DNA from: Russula earlei
Lineage: Eukaryota; Basidiomycota; Agaricomycetes; Russulales; Russulaceae
DNA length: 64,000 nt
Direction of reading: 5' to 3'
Assembly (NCBI GenBank): GCA_025769875.1
Contig: JAGFNK010000172.1
Span: 1-64,000, forward strand
In this document: positions 32,571 through 45,864 of the stretch, in pieces
Numbering within the stretch: the first letter of the stretch is position 1
Layout: the number at the start of each line of letters is the position of its first letter
Made by a program: the position numbers and the translations under genes
Notes under the pieces: generated by a model
What the model was told of the DNA's origin: nothing
Seen by the model: only the letters and a program-made list of their open reading frames with translations
The model's database searches: none

Positions 32571-35500
32571 ATGTCGTCGTCTCAACCCTCTGCCCCTGTT
32601 GTCCCCATCCTCAATGGTGCAAACTATGGTATTTGGTCAAAGGCTATGAAAGCCTACCTCATGTCCGTTGGACTGTGGGGTTATTGCAATGGCACTTTTG
32701 AACTGCCTACCATCCCTGCCCTTCCTCAGGCGCCTCTTGCCGAAGAGATTGCTGCCCAGGCTGTCGCTCAGGCAGCTGTGAAAGAATGGAACAAAGGGAA
32801 TGATATGGCAGTCGGTCATATGGTCCTTAGATCGAGCATCGCGATCCAACAAGATCTTACGTCTTTGGATAACGCTGAGACCATCTGGAATCGCCTTGAT
32901 ACTCTTTATGGTACGGCGACTACAACCAGCATCTATAAGGACTTCAAAGAAGCCATTTCCATTCGCATTAACCCGAGCCAGCACCCTGGCCCTCAAATGG
33001 ATCGGATACACGCTGCATTCCAGCGCCTCACCGCATCCTCCCTTATTATTCCTGACGCCTTACAGGCGCTCATCATGCTTGCAGCAGTTCCCCCGAAATG
33101 GGAAATGCTTGTTCACATTGTCACTCAGAACTATGATCTAACCGATCTTAGTCCATCTCACGTCCGAGAGGCTATTATCTCTCAATATCAAACTGAGATC
33201 AATCGTGGAACAGGCAAGAAGCACAGCGCCCAGAAGCTTTCAGCTGTCAAGCGCAAGCACGGTGACCCCTCCTTCTCAAATCAGCAGCAGGGCAATAAGC
33301 CCAAGCGCGATGAAGATAAAGACAAGCGCCAGCGCGGTAAGCGCGGCGGAAAAGGAAAAGGGAAAGGCAAGGAGAAGGCTGATAACAGCCATGGTCCCGG
33401 ACACTCCCACATTGCGGACGTTGCCGCACTCCCACTCCCGACCATTACCACCATCGCCCATCTGGGTCCTTCGGGGATCCAACAACGTACCGTCCCAACT
33501 GCGACTGACCCTCGCAAACGCACTCATGGCCCTTACAAGGCCTTAAACAAAGCGCTTGATCTTGCTGACGATCTTGGGGTAACTCCCACTATACAGACAG
33601 TCAAGACTCTCGAGCAGCGGATCTCGACTCAATCCGCTGCCTCGTCAAGTGCAGTCAAATTACCGTCACCCGTTCCTGAGCCTATGGACCAGGACGATGG
33701 CGACTTCGCGCAAACAAACACGTCGGATTTATTCGACATATATGACGGTATCCCAGAAGGTGCTGCCACCCCTGAACGTGCTCCGACTCCGTCGGATGAA
33801 GCGCTTGATTGGGGCAGCGACCCCGAAGATAACGAAGCGTGTGTGCGCCTCCCTCTCTCCTTTCACTCGCTAAAGAACCTATCAGCATCTCCCCAGCCCC
33901 AAAGAGGGCTAGATATGTCTAATAAGTGTTCGCTTGTATCGCAGAATGTACAAATTAGCGCAGGAAGTAGTTCCCTGCATAGTGAATGTAACACAAATTG
34001 TTCGAGATGTAGAGGAAAGCACGACTTGAGTAAGATGGGATCCTTATGGCTCCTTGACTCTGGCGCGTCTGCACACTTCACCTTCGAAATAAAAGACTTT
34101 ATAGAGTATACGCCGGCTTTGCCGCACGAAAGATCCCCTGTTAAAACTGCCGATAACACTATATATGTGGAAGGCAAAGGCGCTGTGTTACTTCGACACA
34201 CTGTCAACTCTAAAACGGTTGTCACGCGCATTTCTCCTGTTCTCTATATTCCGAAAATTAACACTCGGATATTATCCATGGGGGAGTTTTTACAACAAGG
34301 GATGCATGCATTAGGGAATAGAAATCATATTTCCCTACGAGAGGACGGACGTATAATCCTGTCCTCTTACCCCTTATTCCCGGGCCAAACCACGTATTGG
34401 TTAGACGCCTCAATTGAAAGCGCGCAAGCGCATTCTCTTATCTATGCGGTAGATTATGATGTCATTCACCGACGCCTTGGCCACCCATCTAAGGATGTCA
34501 TAACACGTGCTAAGACACATACCAAGGGTCTCCCTGAAGACCTGAAAATCCCTCAGGAACAGCCGGTATGTCCTGGCTGCGCGCAAGGCAAAATGCCTGC
34601 ATCTGCGCACCCCCCTTCTGAAACTCGTGCTTCCGCACCGTTCGAGCGTATCCACTCGGACCTGAAGAGTTTCCCTGTGAAGTCGTATCATAAGTACGAA
34701 TATTTCGTCAGCTTCATTGACGATTATTCCTCCTATGCATGGATCACACTCTTAAAAAATAAAAAGTCGACCATAATGGCCGTCAAGCAATTCCTTGCTA
34801 TGGTAAAGAACCAATACAAAGTAGGAATCAAAGAGTGGATGTCCGATGCTGGCGGAGAGTACAAGTCCGAGGCCTTTGATAATGTCCTAAGGGACGAAGG
34901 AATTAAAATCCTGCAAAGCGCCCCATACACTCCACAACAGAATGGACGCGCAGAGCGCTTTATGCGCACTGTAATGGACAAAGCTCAGGCAATGCGCCTT
35001 GAAGCTTGTCTACCTCCCTCCTGGTGGGAATTTGCAGTGAATCATGGGACACACTGTTACAATAGGACACCTGCCAGACGCCTTCAATGGCGTACACCCT
35101 ACGAAGTCCTAAAGAACGAGGTCCCTGATATCTCACACCTCAGAGTATTTGGTTGCGGTGCATATGTGCACATACCAGAAAAGCGTCGAGTCAATAAGCT
35201 TTCGCCTAAAAGCGAGCTAATGATCTACCTTGGTCACACTGAGGGGATCAAAGCCTCACTCTTTATGAGGCTCCCAAATAATACGCTTTACACAAATGCT
35301 ACCGCCCTGTACGATGAGACCCTGTACCCCAAATGCGACAAAGTGCGCACTAAAGGTACCACGCGGATTAATGAACCGCGTGAGGAACTACCGCAACAAC
35401 CTGTCGAAGACACCACTCCTGGTGTTGACGACCCATTCCCTACAATTAAAAGCGAGGACGATGAGCAGCCTATACAGGCGCCACAAGAAGAGGAACGTGA

Positions 35501-37424
35501 GCAAACGCCCGTCCCTCCTACACCGTCCCCTCCTCCCGTTGAAGAGCCTGTACCTCTTTGAAGGTCTCAGCGGTTGAGGAAAGTACCTACCCGTCCAGGC
35601 AACGTCTATGGTGAACGCAGACACCCCACAGAAGTGGAAAAAGACGTTCGGCGCACACGCACATGGAGAACAATGACAGAAAACCAACCCGGTAGCTCCG
35701 GTGAGGGTAGTACGTCAGAATCGGCCGCACCAGGCCCTTACCCTCCTGTCGTCCTTGACGATCAACCGCCGCAAGCCTCTGAGGATGAGGTAGAAGACAT
35801 TCTACGTCTTGCAAGGGAAGGGGGAGTCAAATTTCTGAACTATCTGCTCGCCCAAGCAGTTCCACTAAGTTCAGATACACCTGATACTGCGAAGATTCGC
35901 GAATGGACCTTTAGGGACATTCTGCGAATGCCAAGTGAACTCCAAAAGGAGTGGAAAGATGCTTGTCGCGAGGAGTTGGAATCCCTCTGCAGACGCAAAG
36001 TCTTCGAACTAGTCGATCCTCCCAAGGATCGCAAAATAATCAAAAATAGATGGGTATTCGACCTTAAGTCTGATGGTCGTAAAAAAGCCAGACTAGTCAC
36101 CAAAGGCTTCTCCCAAGTAGAAGGCATTGACTATGACGAAATATTCTCACCCGTGGTACGGTTTGAGACAGTCCGCCTGATGATTGCGCTCGCAGCGCTC
36201 AAAAATTGGCACATTAGTGGACTAGACGTCAAGACTGCCTTTCTCTATGGCGAGCTCGATGAAGAGCTCTATATGGAGCAGCCTGAGGGCTTCAAAATAA
36301 AAGGCCAAGAGCGTAAAGTCATGCGCCTTAAACGCGCAATATATGGACTCAAGCAAGCGGCACTTGCTTGGTGGAAAGCCCTTGACAAGTCCATGGCCTC
36401 GCTCGGCCTTATTCGCCTTATGTCTGACTCTGGGCTCTTTGTCAGTAAAGACAAGAGCATCATAGCCATCGTCTATGTTGATGATGTGCTCTTCTTTGGA
36501 GCAGACAAAAAACAAATCAATAAAACAAAGGAGCGCTTCATGAAGCTCTGGGAATGTCGAGATCTGGGCGATGCCCAAGAATTTCTATGCATGCGCATCA
36601 TACGCAAGTCTGGACAAATACATTTGGACCAGACTGAGTATCTAAGGAAAGTGCTGCAGCGTTTCGACTTGCTTAACGCAAACCCTGCTCCTACTCCGCT
36701 ACCAGAGGGCTATCACCCCTCTCCCAACACTTCCGCTGCTGACCCAGCCTTGCGGTCAAAATTCCAGCAGGTTATAGGATCACTCCTATACATAATGCTT
36801 GGAACGCGTCCAGACATAGCCTTTGCTGTCACTAAGTTGTCGCAACATGCTGCCAATCCCTCAGAGGATCATTTAAATCGTGCATACTATATTTGCCGAT
36901 ACCTCTTGGGAACCGCCAATTACGCCTTGGTCTATGATGGACCATCTAATGGTGGCCTAATGGCATATGCTGACTCTGACTGGGCTTCTGATCCGACTAA
37001 TCGGAAGTCCACTACAGGCTATATGGTGAACCTGGCTGGAGCAATATTTTCGTGGAACTCACGAGCGCAGAAAACAGTCGCGCTCTCTTCCACTGAAGCT
37101 GAGTACATGTCGCTCTCTGATACGAGCAGACAGTTAGTTTGGATTAAATCCTTACTAACAGAACTTGGCATCAATCTTGCTCCCATCCCACTGTTCGGTG
37201 ATAACCAAGGCTCAATATTCTTAGCCTCCAACCCTGTGCAAGAAAAGCGCATCAAACATATTGATTTGCGCTATCACTTCATTCGTGAAGTCATACAAAA
37301 CAAACAGGTGGAGCTATTCTTTATTGAAGGGGCTAACAACCCTGCCGACATGTTCACCAAGAACCTTGGTCGCGTCAAGTTCCTCAAATTCAGGGAGCAA
37401 CTAGGACTAACGTTCTACCCCTGA
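32571..37424 (+). pseudogene. A2 gag-pol polyprotein with one nonsense codon
   Basis: A single frame starts at ATG 32571 and ends with TGA before 37425 (1617 codons), broken only by TGA at 35559-35561 (codon 997). Order: gag of the UBN2 type (WSKAMKAYLMSVGLWGYC, residues about 20-45) and a Lys/Arg-rich basic stretch (about 215-280); protease LWLLDSGASAHF (about 490); pre-integrase zinc region (HRRLGHPS..CPGCAQGK); integrase core with SFIDDYSSYAW, SDAGGEYKSE and PYTPQQNGRAERF (D,D,E); RT with FSQVEGIDYDEIFSP, GLDVKTAFLYGE and catalytic YVDDVLFFG; RNase H with DSDWASDPTNRKSTTGY, STEAEYMSLS and KHIDLRYHFIRE. The stop falls in the spacer between integrase and RT. A1 has CGA at the same codon, so it is a CpG nonsense mutation. 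The upstream 996 residues could still be made. Confidence 0.95.
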
Positions 37425-37473
37425 ATGTGGGAAAATGCTCACGGCATCTACCGATGCACTTAGCAAGGGGGAG

Positions 37474-37858
37474 TGTTGAACCGGAACCCGAACGGATCAA
37501 AGAAGGCGAAGACCTTCATACAAGGTTCAAGATCCGCTCATAGATGTTACGTGTTAGACAGAACTTTAGTATATGCGCTTATGGCAATAGGGTTACGTAT
37601 AGTACGCTATCTATCACAAGATGCAGCCTTATGCTGCGTCTAGAACGTTTCCACATCACGCGTCACTTAATGCGCGATATAGTGGACACCTGTAGTCACC
37701 TCTTTTGGACTAAGGAACAGCCCTGGGTCATAGAGGTATAAATACCATACTTGTAGACGAGTATACATATCGCTCTACACCCCAATATCACTTGAGCATT
37801 AGCACAACCTCTAAGGTGGGTTGCTTGGCCTGTTAGCTGCGCTCTATGCTGCGCAACA
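37474..37858 (+). repeat. A2 3' LTR
   Basis: 385 bases, directly after the polypurine tract (37463-37473), followed by GTTAT. Confidence 0.97.
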
Positions 37859-37863
37859 GTTAT

Positions 37864-40800
37864 CGCGTGTTGCACATCACAGATGATAGTCTCTCCAGCA
37901 ATACCACTTGGGACGCTGGGGGAGATCTCCCTTAGACGCACGCGCTCTTGAAATATACGTTCAGAAAGGTCACATTGGCAGTAACGAAAAATGACATCAA
38001 AATTGTTTACTTGCAAGCTCAAGTGGGAGGAACTCAAACGCGCATACGGCGGCGTTGGATCAAATGTCAGCATTCATACTCATTCATAGCCCTCACAGGC
38101 ACATTCCTAGACGACATACATCTGGCGTTCCCGCAATTGCAACAATTAAACGATGCAAGAATCACTCTCCTAAACGACGACATACTCATATCGAATCTCC
38201 TTATCACTTTCATATTCACTAAAGCGTTATCCGACGCTTACTCGGCTGTCGCGTCAAACAATTCTAGCCACCGGCGCTCCGATGGACCTTTCCCCAGTCG
38301 TCGGGCCGGCCTCTCCACCCTCACTTAATACAGACATTCCGGTAAAGATAGACAATGCTACGTCCAAAACACAATGCTATTATTGCAACAAACTTGGGCA
38401 CACACTCCGGACTATCGGAAGAGAAGGGAGAAGGCGACGAAAGACAAAGTGACAGGCACTGACAGGAACGTCAGCGCGTACATAGTGGGCACTACTGCAC
38501 TATCACCGAGGTGTCGGACATCCGATGAAGATGAGATTCGGGTTTCCCTTTACGCGGCAGCTAGATCTTGATCGACCACGGAGCTACCCATTACATTAGT
38601 CCGTTCCGGACTCCCGACTTCATTTATTGTGCTCCGGCCTCCATGCGTTACTCTGGGAGGTCTTGCAGTCATCAGACAGATCTGGACTGGATTGGTATCC
38701 GTCCTGCCAGCCGGAAGGAGTTGGAGATATTCTATTAACCCTCATAGACATCATACATGTACCGAAGGCCGATGCACGCGACTACTCAGTGCGCGCGCTA
38801 CTTCGGAACGAGGGATGCATCACATACACTCAAGAGGGGTGTTCAAATTTACACATCAAAAGATTGGAAGATCGCGCAAATCTGGAGCACAATATACTGT
38901 TCATCATATTCATTTCATAACTCCAGCTCTACACGTGCACAGAAGTGCCCTTTTCATTCCACATCTCGCATCAGCGCATGGAACATATGTTTCCACCGTG
39001 CGTTAATCTACTACAGTGATTCTGGTACTCGGATCTCGCTTAGCGCTACGGATCACGATCAGTCATCTTGTCCGGGGTATGCACTCGGCTAGCAAGCTCG
39101 GCTAGCGAACGCGACTTCTTTTCTCGGCTGCCCCTTAGCGATCGGATCCTTGGCTACAAATTATCTACGGTACCTTAGCCGATCTGCTACACGCGAGATC
39201 AATTCGAGGCGCTAGCTATGGGGCAACGCGCGCTCAGATCAGTCTTGGATCAGCGAGGAATCACACAGATTAACAATGCCAGATTTACCACAGGAGAACG
39301 GAGGAGCCGAAAGATGGACTGAGACCCTTGGAGACAACACGCGCTCACAGTTGCACGGCACTGGTCTCACTCTCGGGTCCTGGAGCTAAATACTAACGCT
39401 GCCATCCATATCTACAATCGGACTCCATCACGCATTTCTCAGTGGGTGCACACTTCATCCAGCTTCATCATTCCACGTCTTCAGATGTAGGGCGTATCTG
39501 CACACGCCTGACCGTCATAATCTTATCGTCGCGCGACACGCGCATACATACTGCTACTCAGGGGACATGTTACTAACACTGCTCCACCTGCACAATTCTT
39601 GGTCCTTACAGTATCGGTGATACTCAATGCCAAATTCACACAAACCGGTTGATTGCGCATCTCCGGAAACCCCATTAGATTCCCTCACACCACACTCACT
39701 CGACCTTACCCCACCTATACAGCCAGTTCCACACACTCCGCCACACCGTTTACGCCATCCTCACTTAGCATTATTGGGACAATTCATTGGTCCACCGCGT
39801 CTGCTCTCAGTTACACATCTTGGGTCTTATTCGCGTCCGCGTTCCGAATGTCTCGGAGGGACTGCATATACAGATCCGAGAGGGCGCTTATCACATACGG
39901 CTCGGCTACGCGGAAGCGATCACTAGGCTACATATCGGGAAGGCACTTTATCGGATTCTGCCAATGAGTGGCAAGTCGCGTGTCAAATATGTGATCGACG
40001 CGCTTGCGAAAATTAGTACCTGGGATCAATTGATCTTATAGATCTTATCAGCATGGGTGTGTTAAGCACGCAAATTCATCAAGAGATTTCGCGCGCGCCT
40101 TCTAATTGCATAGGGGTTCACCCAAGTCGAAGGCATTGTAGTTGATGAAACCTTCTCACCAGTAGCCAGGTCCGAGTCTTAGCGACTCTTTATTAGCGTT
40201 GATCGCGCTATAGGATTGGGAGATCCGAAGATGTCCAGTCAGCGTCCCTCTTCGGCTCACTGGGTGATGAAGATTAGATTCATTTGGAGCAACCACAAGG
40301 TTTCATCACACCAAAAGCACTTATCTGGTCTTACACAGACCTATCGTACATGGGATTTACGCTCTCATGGAGTCCTTAGTGGCTCGCGTTCACTCGCACG
40401 CATTCTCATGCGGGCATATGTCATCGCCAAGACGCGGGGGGATCGCATTATCATTTTATCATTTCATCATTATCCTCTGTGTCGATGACGTTACTATCTT
40501 AGGCGACTCTCACAGTTTCCACGCCCACCTCTGCGGGCATACACCTCACACATCTATCTTTGTCTACGCGCTACGAGTTGACAGATCTAGGCGAGATCAC
40601 GTCATACCTCGGGATCCGCATTTCACGTGATTGCTCGGCTAACACAGACATCGATCAATCAAGGTACATCTCGGATCGCTTCGGGATGGCGGATTCCACT
40701 CCGCTCCTGTAATCTCGGAGGTCTCACCTCGGGATGGCGGACTTCCGCTCCGCTTTCGCATTCCGCTCCATTCCGACGCAGAAACGCAGTTGATCAAGCA

Positions 40801-41175
40801 CTCCGGAGAAGCAACGCCTATATGAAGACTAGGCAATATCAGCGTTCTATTGGAAGCCTCCTCTATGTGCATCTGGACGCGTTTACACACTTCCTTTGCA
40901 GTCTCTCGACTGTATGCTCACACGCGTTCACACACTTTCTCTTGCAGTCTCGACTGTGCGTTTACACGCATCCACACGTGTTCACCCTTCCTTTTGGAGT
41001 CTTTCGACTCGCAGTCTCTGGACTCACCCACTTTTCATTCATTTGCAGTCCTATCTTATCAGGACGTCTACGCACTGATGGTCCACTTCGCTGCACACCC
41101 ACACGCGACCCAGTCTTTTGTGTCACTGGATCAGATCTTATCTCGCATCGACCGACTGTATCAATCACGGGGGGA
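37864..41175 (+). pseudogene. B interior: fragmented copia gag-pol
   Basis: Pieces of a copia polyprotein remain in the correct order but in changing frames. They are gag-like sequence (38050-38330), a zinc-knuckle trace CYYCNKLGHTLR (about 38375-38410), a protease-like LDHGATHYI (about 38570-38600), a pre-integrase stretch with DIIHVPKADARDYSVRALL (about 38735-38800), an integrase C-terminal trace AAIHIYNRTPSRI (about 39400-39440), RT traces VEGI..DETFSPVA (40122-40165) and VDDVTILG (40481-40503), and RSIGSLLY (40843-40866). The RNase H part is replaced by a CA- and TTCACAC-rich stretch (40870-41060). No frame could give a working protein. Confidence 0.75.
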
Positions 41176-41663
41176 TGTTGAGATTACCACTGCTTTGGGC
41201 AGTCTGATGTAATCACAGCCCAGTCGCGTTAACGCGTCGGCTCCCACGGACCGGGCGCTCCCGGCTCACGCGCGTCAATCCTTCGGATCAGCCCGGACCG
41301 GCTCAGCTCAGATGCTGCAGCCTGCGTATGTTACAATGATAAGTTAATTGATGACAATCGGTAGCTACTAACAACTGATCCTTTATGATACAAGTTGGTA
41401 GTTATGATTACTTTGCTTAGAGACGCTTTCGCGTATTTAAGAGGCACTCAATTAGCTAGATCGCTTCAGTCTTGTCTTACACAATACTGAAGTGAGTACT
41501 TACTGTTTCCTATCTTATCTATCGCATCTAATCATGCATTGTAGATATCTTTTGATAGGTATTACTGATTTACAGTCTTGTCTTACACAATACTGAAATA
41601 TCTTTTGATAGATCTTAAGGATCTTATCGCTCTTATCATAACCTGCGCCCATCTGCTTCAACA
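41176..41663 (+). repeat. B 3' LTR
   Basis: 488 bases, preceded by CACGGGGGGA as polypurine tract and followed by GAGGA. Confidence 0.96.
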
Positions 41664-42088
41664 GAGGAGAGCGATGAGAGAGAGGCAGAGGAGGAAGAGG
41701 AACACAAGGGTTCCTTGAGGTGTGCTTAGGTCAAGCAGAGTATAGGCCAGCACAAGCAAGGTTGTGATTTTGAGAGAGTACAGGGCAAGGGATGTGACAG
41801 GGAATGGGACAAAGCTAAGCTTGGGGCATTCCCCAGCTTTTACAGGCGCTTAAATACTGGATGTAGCGAGGCTGTACAGTACTATAAGCAGAACAATAAG
41901 TGAAAAGGCAGATCAATAGCAAAAGTAGCTCAACAATGGATGAAACATAATAAGTGAAACACAATAGATGAAACACAATAAAGGATCACCATCAAGGGAT
42001 AAAACGGTAACCACGGAAACGGAGATAATAAAAGGGACAATGATGGGAAGGGATTATGGACGAACCGACAAGGGGGTAAATCATGACA

Positions 42089-45000
42089 CCTTGAGGGAGT
42101 ATCTAGACAAACACCTCAAAGAGGAACTATCTGCCCCTCCAAAGCACCAATAGCTAGTCCATTCTTCTTCATAGAAAAGAAAGGCGGTGCCCTGCGCCCA
42201 GTACAAGACTATCAAGGACTTAATGCCACCACTATCAAAGACGCCTACCCCCTACCATTAATCCCAGACCTTATTGACAAACTACAAGGGGCACAATACT
42301 TCACAAAGTTTGACATAAGATGGGGATATAACAACATCCACCTTCGACAAGGTGATGAACACCTCACAGCCTTTAAAACACCCTTAGGCCTCTTTGAACC
42401 ACTTATTATGACCTTTGGCCTTTGTAATGCACCAGCCACATTCCAACAATTCATGAACAACATCTTAGCACCGCTGATCACAACAGGACATGTTGTGGTA
42501 TATCTAGATGATATACTAATCCTTGCAAACACCATTCACGACTTAGATCAATGGACACATAAGGTCCTTAAAATCCTACAGGAACATGACTTATACCTTA
42601 AGCCAGAAAAGTGCGCTTTCCATCAAACGTCCATCAGCTATCTAGGCATACACATATCCCAAGGATGCATATCAATGGACTTGGATAAACTAGTAGGCAT
42701 AGCACAATGGCCAACCCCTAGTAATATCACCGAAGTTCAAGCATTCTTAGGCTTTTGTAACTTCAACAGATGTTTCATACACCAATATTCCCATCTGGCC
42801 CAACATTGTTCAACCTAACCAAGAAGGATCACCCATGTCGTTGGGGATCTGAAGAGGAAAAAGCCTTCCACATCCTCATTGAAGCATTCATGAAAGCACC
42901 TGTCTTAGTGCTCCCTGACCATTCACGGCCATTCCGCTTGATCTGTGATTCAAGCAACTTTGTAGTCAGCTCCATTTTAGAACAACCAGATGAACTAAAC
43001 TGGTACCACCCAGTGGCGTATTTCTCCAAATCATTAGACCCTGCTCAAAGGAACTATATGATTTATGACAAAGAACTTCTGGCCATAATTTCCTCACTTT
43101 GGCATTTCTGACATTACTTAGAAGGCACTAAACACCCAGTAGAATTGTGGACAGACCACAACAACCTCACATACTTCATGACGAAGCAGAAACTCACCTG
43201 ACGACAAGCTCGATGGGCTTTGCTACTCAGCGCATTCAATTTCCACATTATACACCACCCAGGAACCCAGAACAAAGCTGATGGTCTGTCCAGGTGGCCA
43301 GACTATAAGGAGGGGATGCATGAAAATGATGCAAAGGTCCTGCTAGACCAACAATTTTTAAAAATCAGAGCACTCCAATCATCCACAACAGAACCCATTG
43401 GGGACTTTGAACTAAGAAAACAACTATGCTCCAATAAGGAGTATGACCCAGAAGTCAAAACAGCCTTAGAAACCATCCTAAGGAACAGCCCCCATCGCCT
43501 TGCAAAAGGTTTACAGGACTGGAACCTGGAGGATGGATTGATCCTCTTCAGAGGGAAAGTCTATGTCCCCAAGTCGGACGCACTGAGGCATACAGTCCTC
43601 AAAGTACACCACGATTCCTTAGCCACTGGCCACCCAGGTCAATGGAAAACCTACAAGCTCATAAGTCATAACTATTGGTGGAAAGGGATGCTAACATTTG
43701 TCAAAAGCTATGTGGATGGTTGTGCTGTATGTCAAAGCACAAAGAACCACCTAGCAACTATGGTGCCTCTAACCCCTATCACCCCAGCAGGCAAGATATG
43801 GGTTAGCATTACCATGGACTTCATTGTTGACCTACCCCTCTCTCAAGGGTATGACAGCCTACTAGCGGTTGTGGACCACTTTAGTAAAGCTGCTATCATC
43901 TCCCTGTGTCACAAGACCATCACTGCAGAAGATACTGCCTCCCTAATCATGAACAATGTGTGGAGACGAGTGGGGTTACCAACTCAAATCATCTCTGACT
44001 GAGGTCCCCAGTTCGCAGCCAAAGTCACACAAGAACTATGGAGGAAACTGAATGTTAAGTCCTCCCTTCGCACAGCATACCACCCCCAGTCAGACAGGGA
44101 AACAGAAAGAGTCAACCAAGAACTAGAACAGTATTTGAGAATCTTCTGTAATCACCAACAGGATAACTGGGCCAAACTAGTCCCATTCATGGAGTTTGCT
44201 CATAATGCACGCTGTCAAGACTCACTGTTGAACTATCCAGTTCAAGAGCAAGGAGTAAGCTCGAAGACAAGTCGATAGACATCCAAGACGGCATGGGCAA
44301 GAAGTAGAGTCCGAAGCAGTAACAAATACCAGAGAGGTATAGTTACTGGTAGAGTCGAGCAGGTATGCAGGGAAGAGGCCAGAATGGTCACAAGGGGATG
44401 GTCCTTAAAGGAGTATCCCAGGGGTAGAGAGTGCCATAAACAAATGGACAGTCTGAGGACTGTCTGCTACTTTATTGAGCACTTATAACTTATATACTAC
44501 AAGAGAACTGCTAAATAGGGAACAAGTCATAACCTTGTTATCAAGCACAATAGAGTGATGAGTAAGAAGCCGGAGTGCGCTTACTGAGCATGCTCAGTCA
44601 TGCTCAGTAAGCTGCTGAGTAAGAAGGCTTCTCTTGATGAGTAAGAGCCTTCACTGTCCATGTGTTCACTGCTTTAGTACATGTGCAAGCACCTGATTCA
44701 TTTTCTGTTAGTTAGTTTAGGGCTGGTCATTTGAGGACTTGTAGTTTGGTTTAGGGAATAGTGTTATCTTATAAGGCCCTTATATAGTTCTATTAGGGTC
44801 CTTAGAGTCAACCCTAATACTTCTATTAAGGTCCTTAGTATTGCCTTATAGTTCATTCTATAGTTATTAGAGTTAGTCTAATAACGCGTTGTAGGGTCTT
44901 TGATACTGTGTTAGTGCCTATTGTAGAGCACCTAGAGTCGTCCTAAAGGGTCCTTAGGAAGGCCCTAATACTGTCCTTTATTGCTAGAAGGGTCGCCATT

Positions 45001-45864
45001 AAGTGGGGCTTGCTGTATGTCAATTGTGCCGAGAATCGCTTGCACAACAATGCGCCGCAATATTGTGGACACCTCTACTCACCCCTTTTGCTCATGTGAA
45101 CAGGGTGACACCATAGAGGCTGGGTTTCCTCTCATAAGGAAGGGTCCTCCAAGGGCCCTCTCCGGAGAATGGTTCATGACACACGCACCCATAGCGCGAC
45201 CCACAAAGCCCCCTTTGAAATATGGTATGGCTTCAATCCAACGTTTGCCCCCCCTCTTAGTTTCAATACCAAGTTCCCTTCCATCTTGGAATGCCTGCAA
45301 CAACTGGACCTACTCAGAGAGGAGGTTGCAGCCTCCCTCCGGTACGTGACAGCATCGATGGGACAGCCCAGCTCCCACTTCCCCAAATACCAGTTTAAGA
45401 CAGGAGACTTAGTCTGGCTAGAGGCCACTAATCTGAAGACAACACACCCAAAAGCCAAGATAGCCCCTCAATGGTACAGACCCTTCAAGGTCATCACCTC
45501 ATACCTAGTCAATGTATGCCTAGAACTACCAAAGACATGGAGGATACACCCAGTCTTCCATAACTCCCTGATCAAACCATACAAAGAGACCACCGCCCAC
45601 AGTCCTAACTTCAAACAACCTCCACCCACTATAGTGGAAGGGGAGGAACAGTATGAAGTGGACAAAGTCCTAGCGTCCAGACATTCCCCTAACCATAGAG
45701 GTATTCAATACCTAATACAATGGAAAGGGTACCCCATGGCAGAGAACACTTGGGAGCCCACGTCCAACCTGATCAAAGCCAAAGAGGCTGTAAAGGCCTT
45801 TCACCAACAGTACCCAACAATGCCCAAGCCTAATAACATAGTTGCAGGAGCAACTAGGTCATAA
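42089..45864 (+). pseudogene. E2 pol: RT, RNase H, integrase, chromodomain
   Basis: It starts at LREYLDKHL just before the RT fingers, where C2 was inserted. RT: YFTKFDIRWGYNNIHL, MTFGLCNAPATFQQFMNN, VVYLDDILIL (42500). RNase H: a damaged DSSNFVVSSILEQ and ELWTDHNNLTYF. Integrase: HHDSLATGHPG..CAVCQSTK zinc finger (43610-43745), core TMDFIVDLPLSQGYD, QIISD[stop]GPQF and [15 protein letters not shown]. The solo LTR at 44213-45181 lies between FAHNAR and THSATHKAPFEIWYG. GPY/F region QWYRPFKVI (45472). Chromodomain YEVDKVLASRH..LIQWKGYPMAENTWEP (45655-45770). A frameshift near 42128, stops near 43110 and 43200, and a stop at 44000 (SDR to SD-stop, CpG type) inactivate it. The chromodomain would direct integration to chromatin. 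Confidence 0.9.
44213..45181 (-). repeat. Solo LTR of chromovirus family E
   Basis: This 969-base LTR has target duplication CACGC at 44208-44212 and 45182-45186. It splits the E2 integrase gene and is in the opposite orientation to E2. An extra TATAACT repeat lies near 44483. Confidence 0.95.

Larger units (their letters stand above)
32017..37858 (+). mobile_element. A2, young copia (Ty1 class) retrotransposon, nearly intact
   Basis: This is a 5842-base element with target duplication GTTAT at 32012-32016 and 37859-37863. Both LTRs are 385 bases and differ at one place by eye (GGTGAAG versus GGCGAAG, a CpG transition). It carries a half-tRNA primer site, a single long gag-pol with one stop, and polypurine tract AGCAAGGGGGAG. 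It is the most recent large insertion in the window. Confidence 0.97.
31175..41663 (+). mobile_element. B, copia-class element with decayed interior, hosting A2
   Basis: LTRs of 488 bases lie at both ends, with target duplication GAGGA at 31170-31174 and 41664-41668. Without A2 the interior is about 3.7 kb. The two LTRs differ at only three positions by eye, all CpG transitions. In contrast the interior is riddled with shifts and stops. It inserted in the C2 5' LTR. Confidence 0.95.
30984..42088 (-). repeat. C2 5' LTR, split by element B
   Basis: The LTR consists of 30984-31174 plus 41669-42088 (about 611 bases), separated by B (31175-41663) and its duplication GAGGA. On the minus strand it starts TGTCATGATTTACCCC and ends GGTACACA. 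The TATA box GTATTTAAGCGCC is near 41857-41845. Its right edge abuts E2 pol, so C2 was inserted in E2. Confidence 0.78.

Noticed and set aside
35574..37424. Separate second ORF of A2 starting just after the stop
   Set aside because: It has no ATG start there; it is the continuation of gag-pol after a nonsense mutation.
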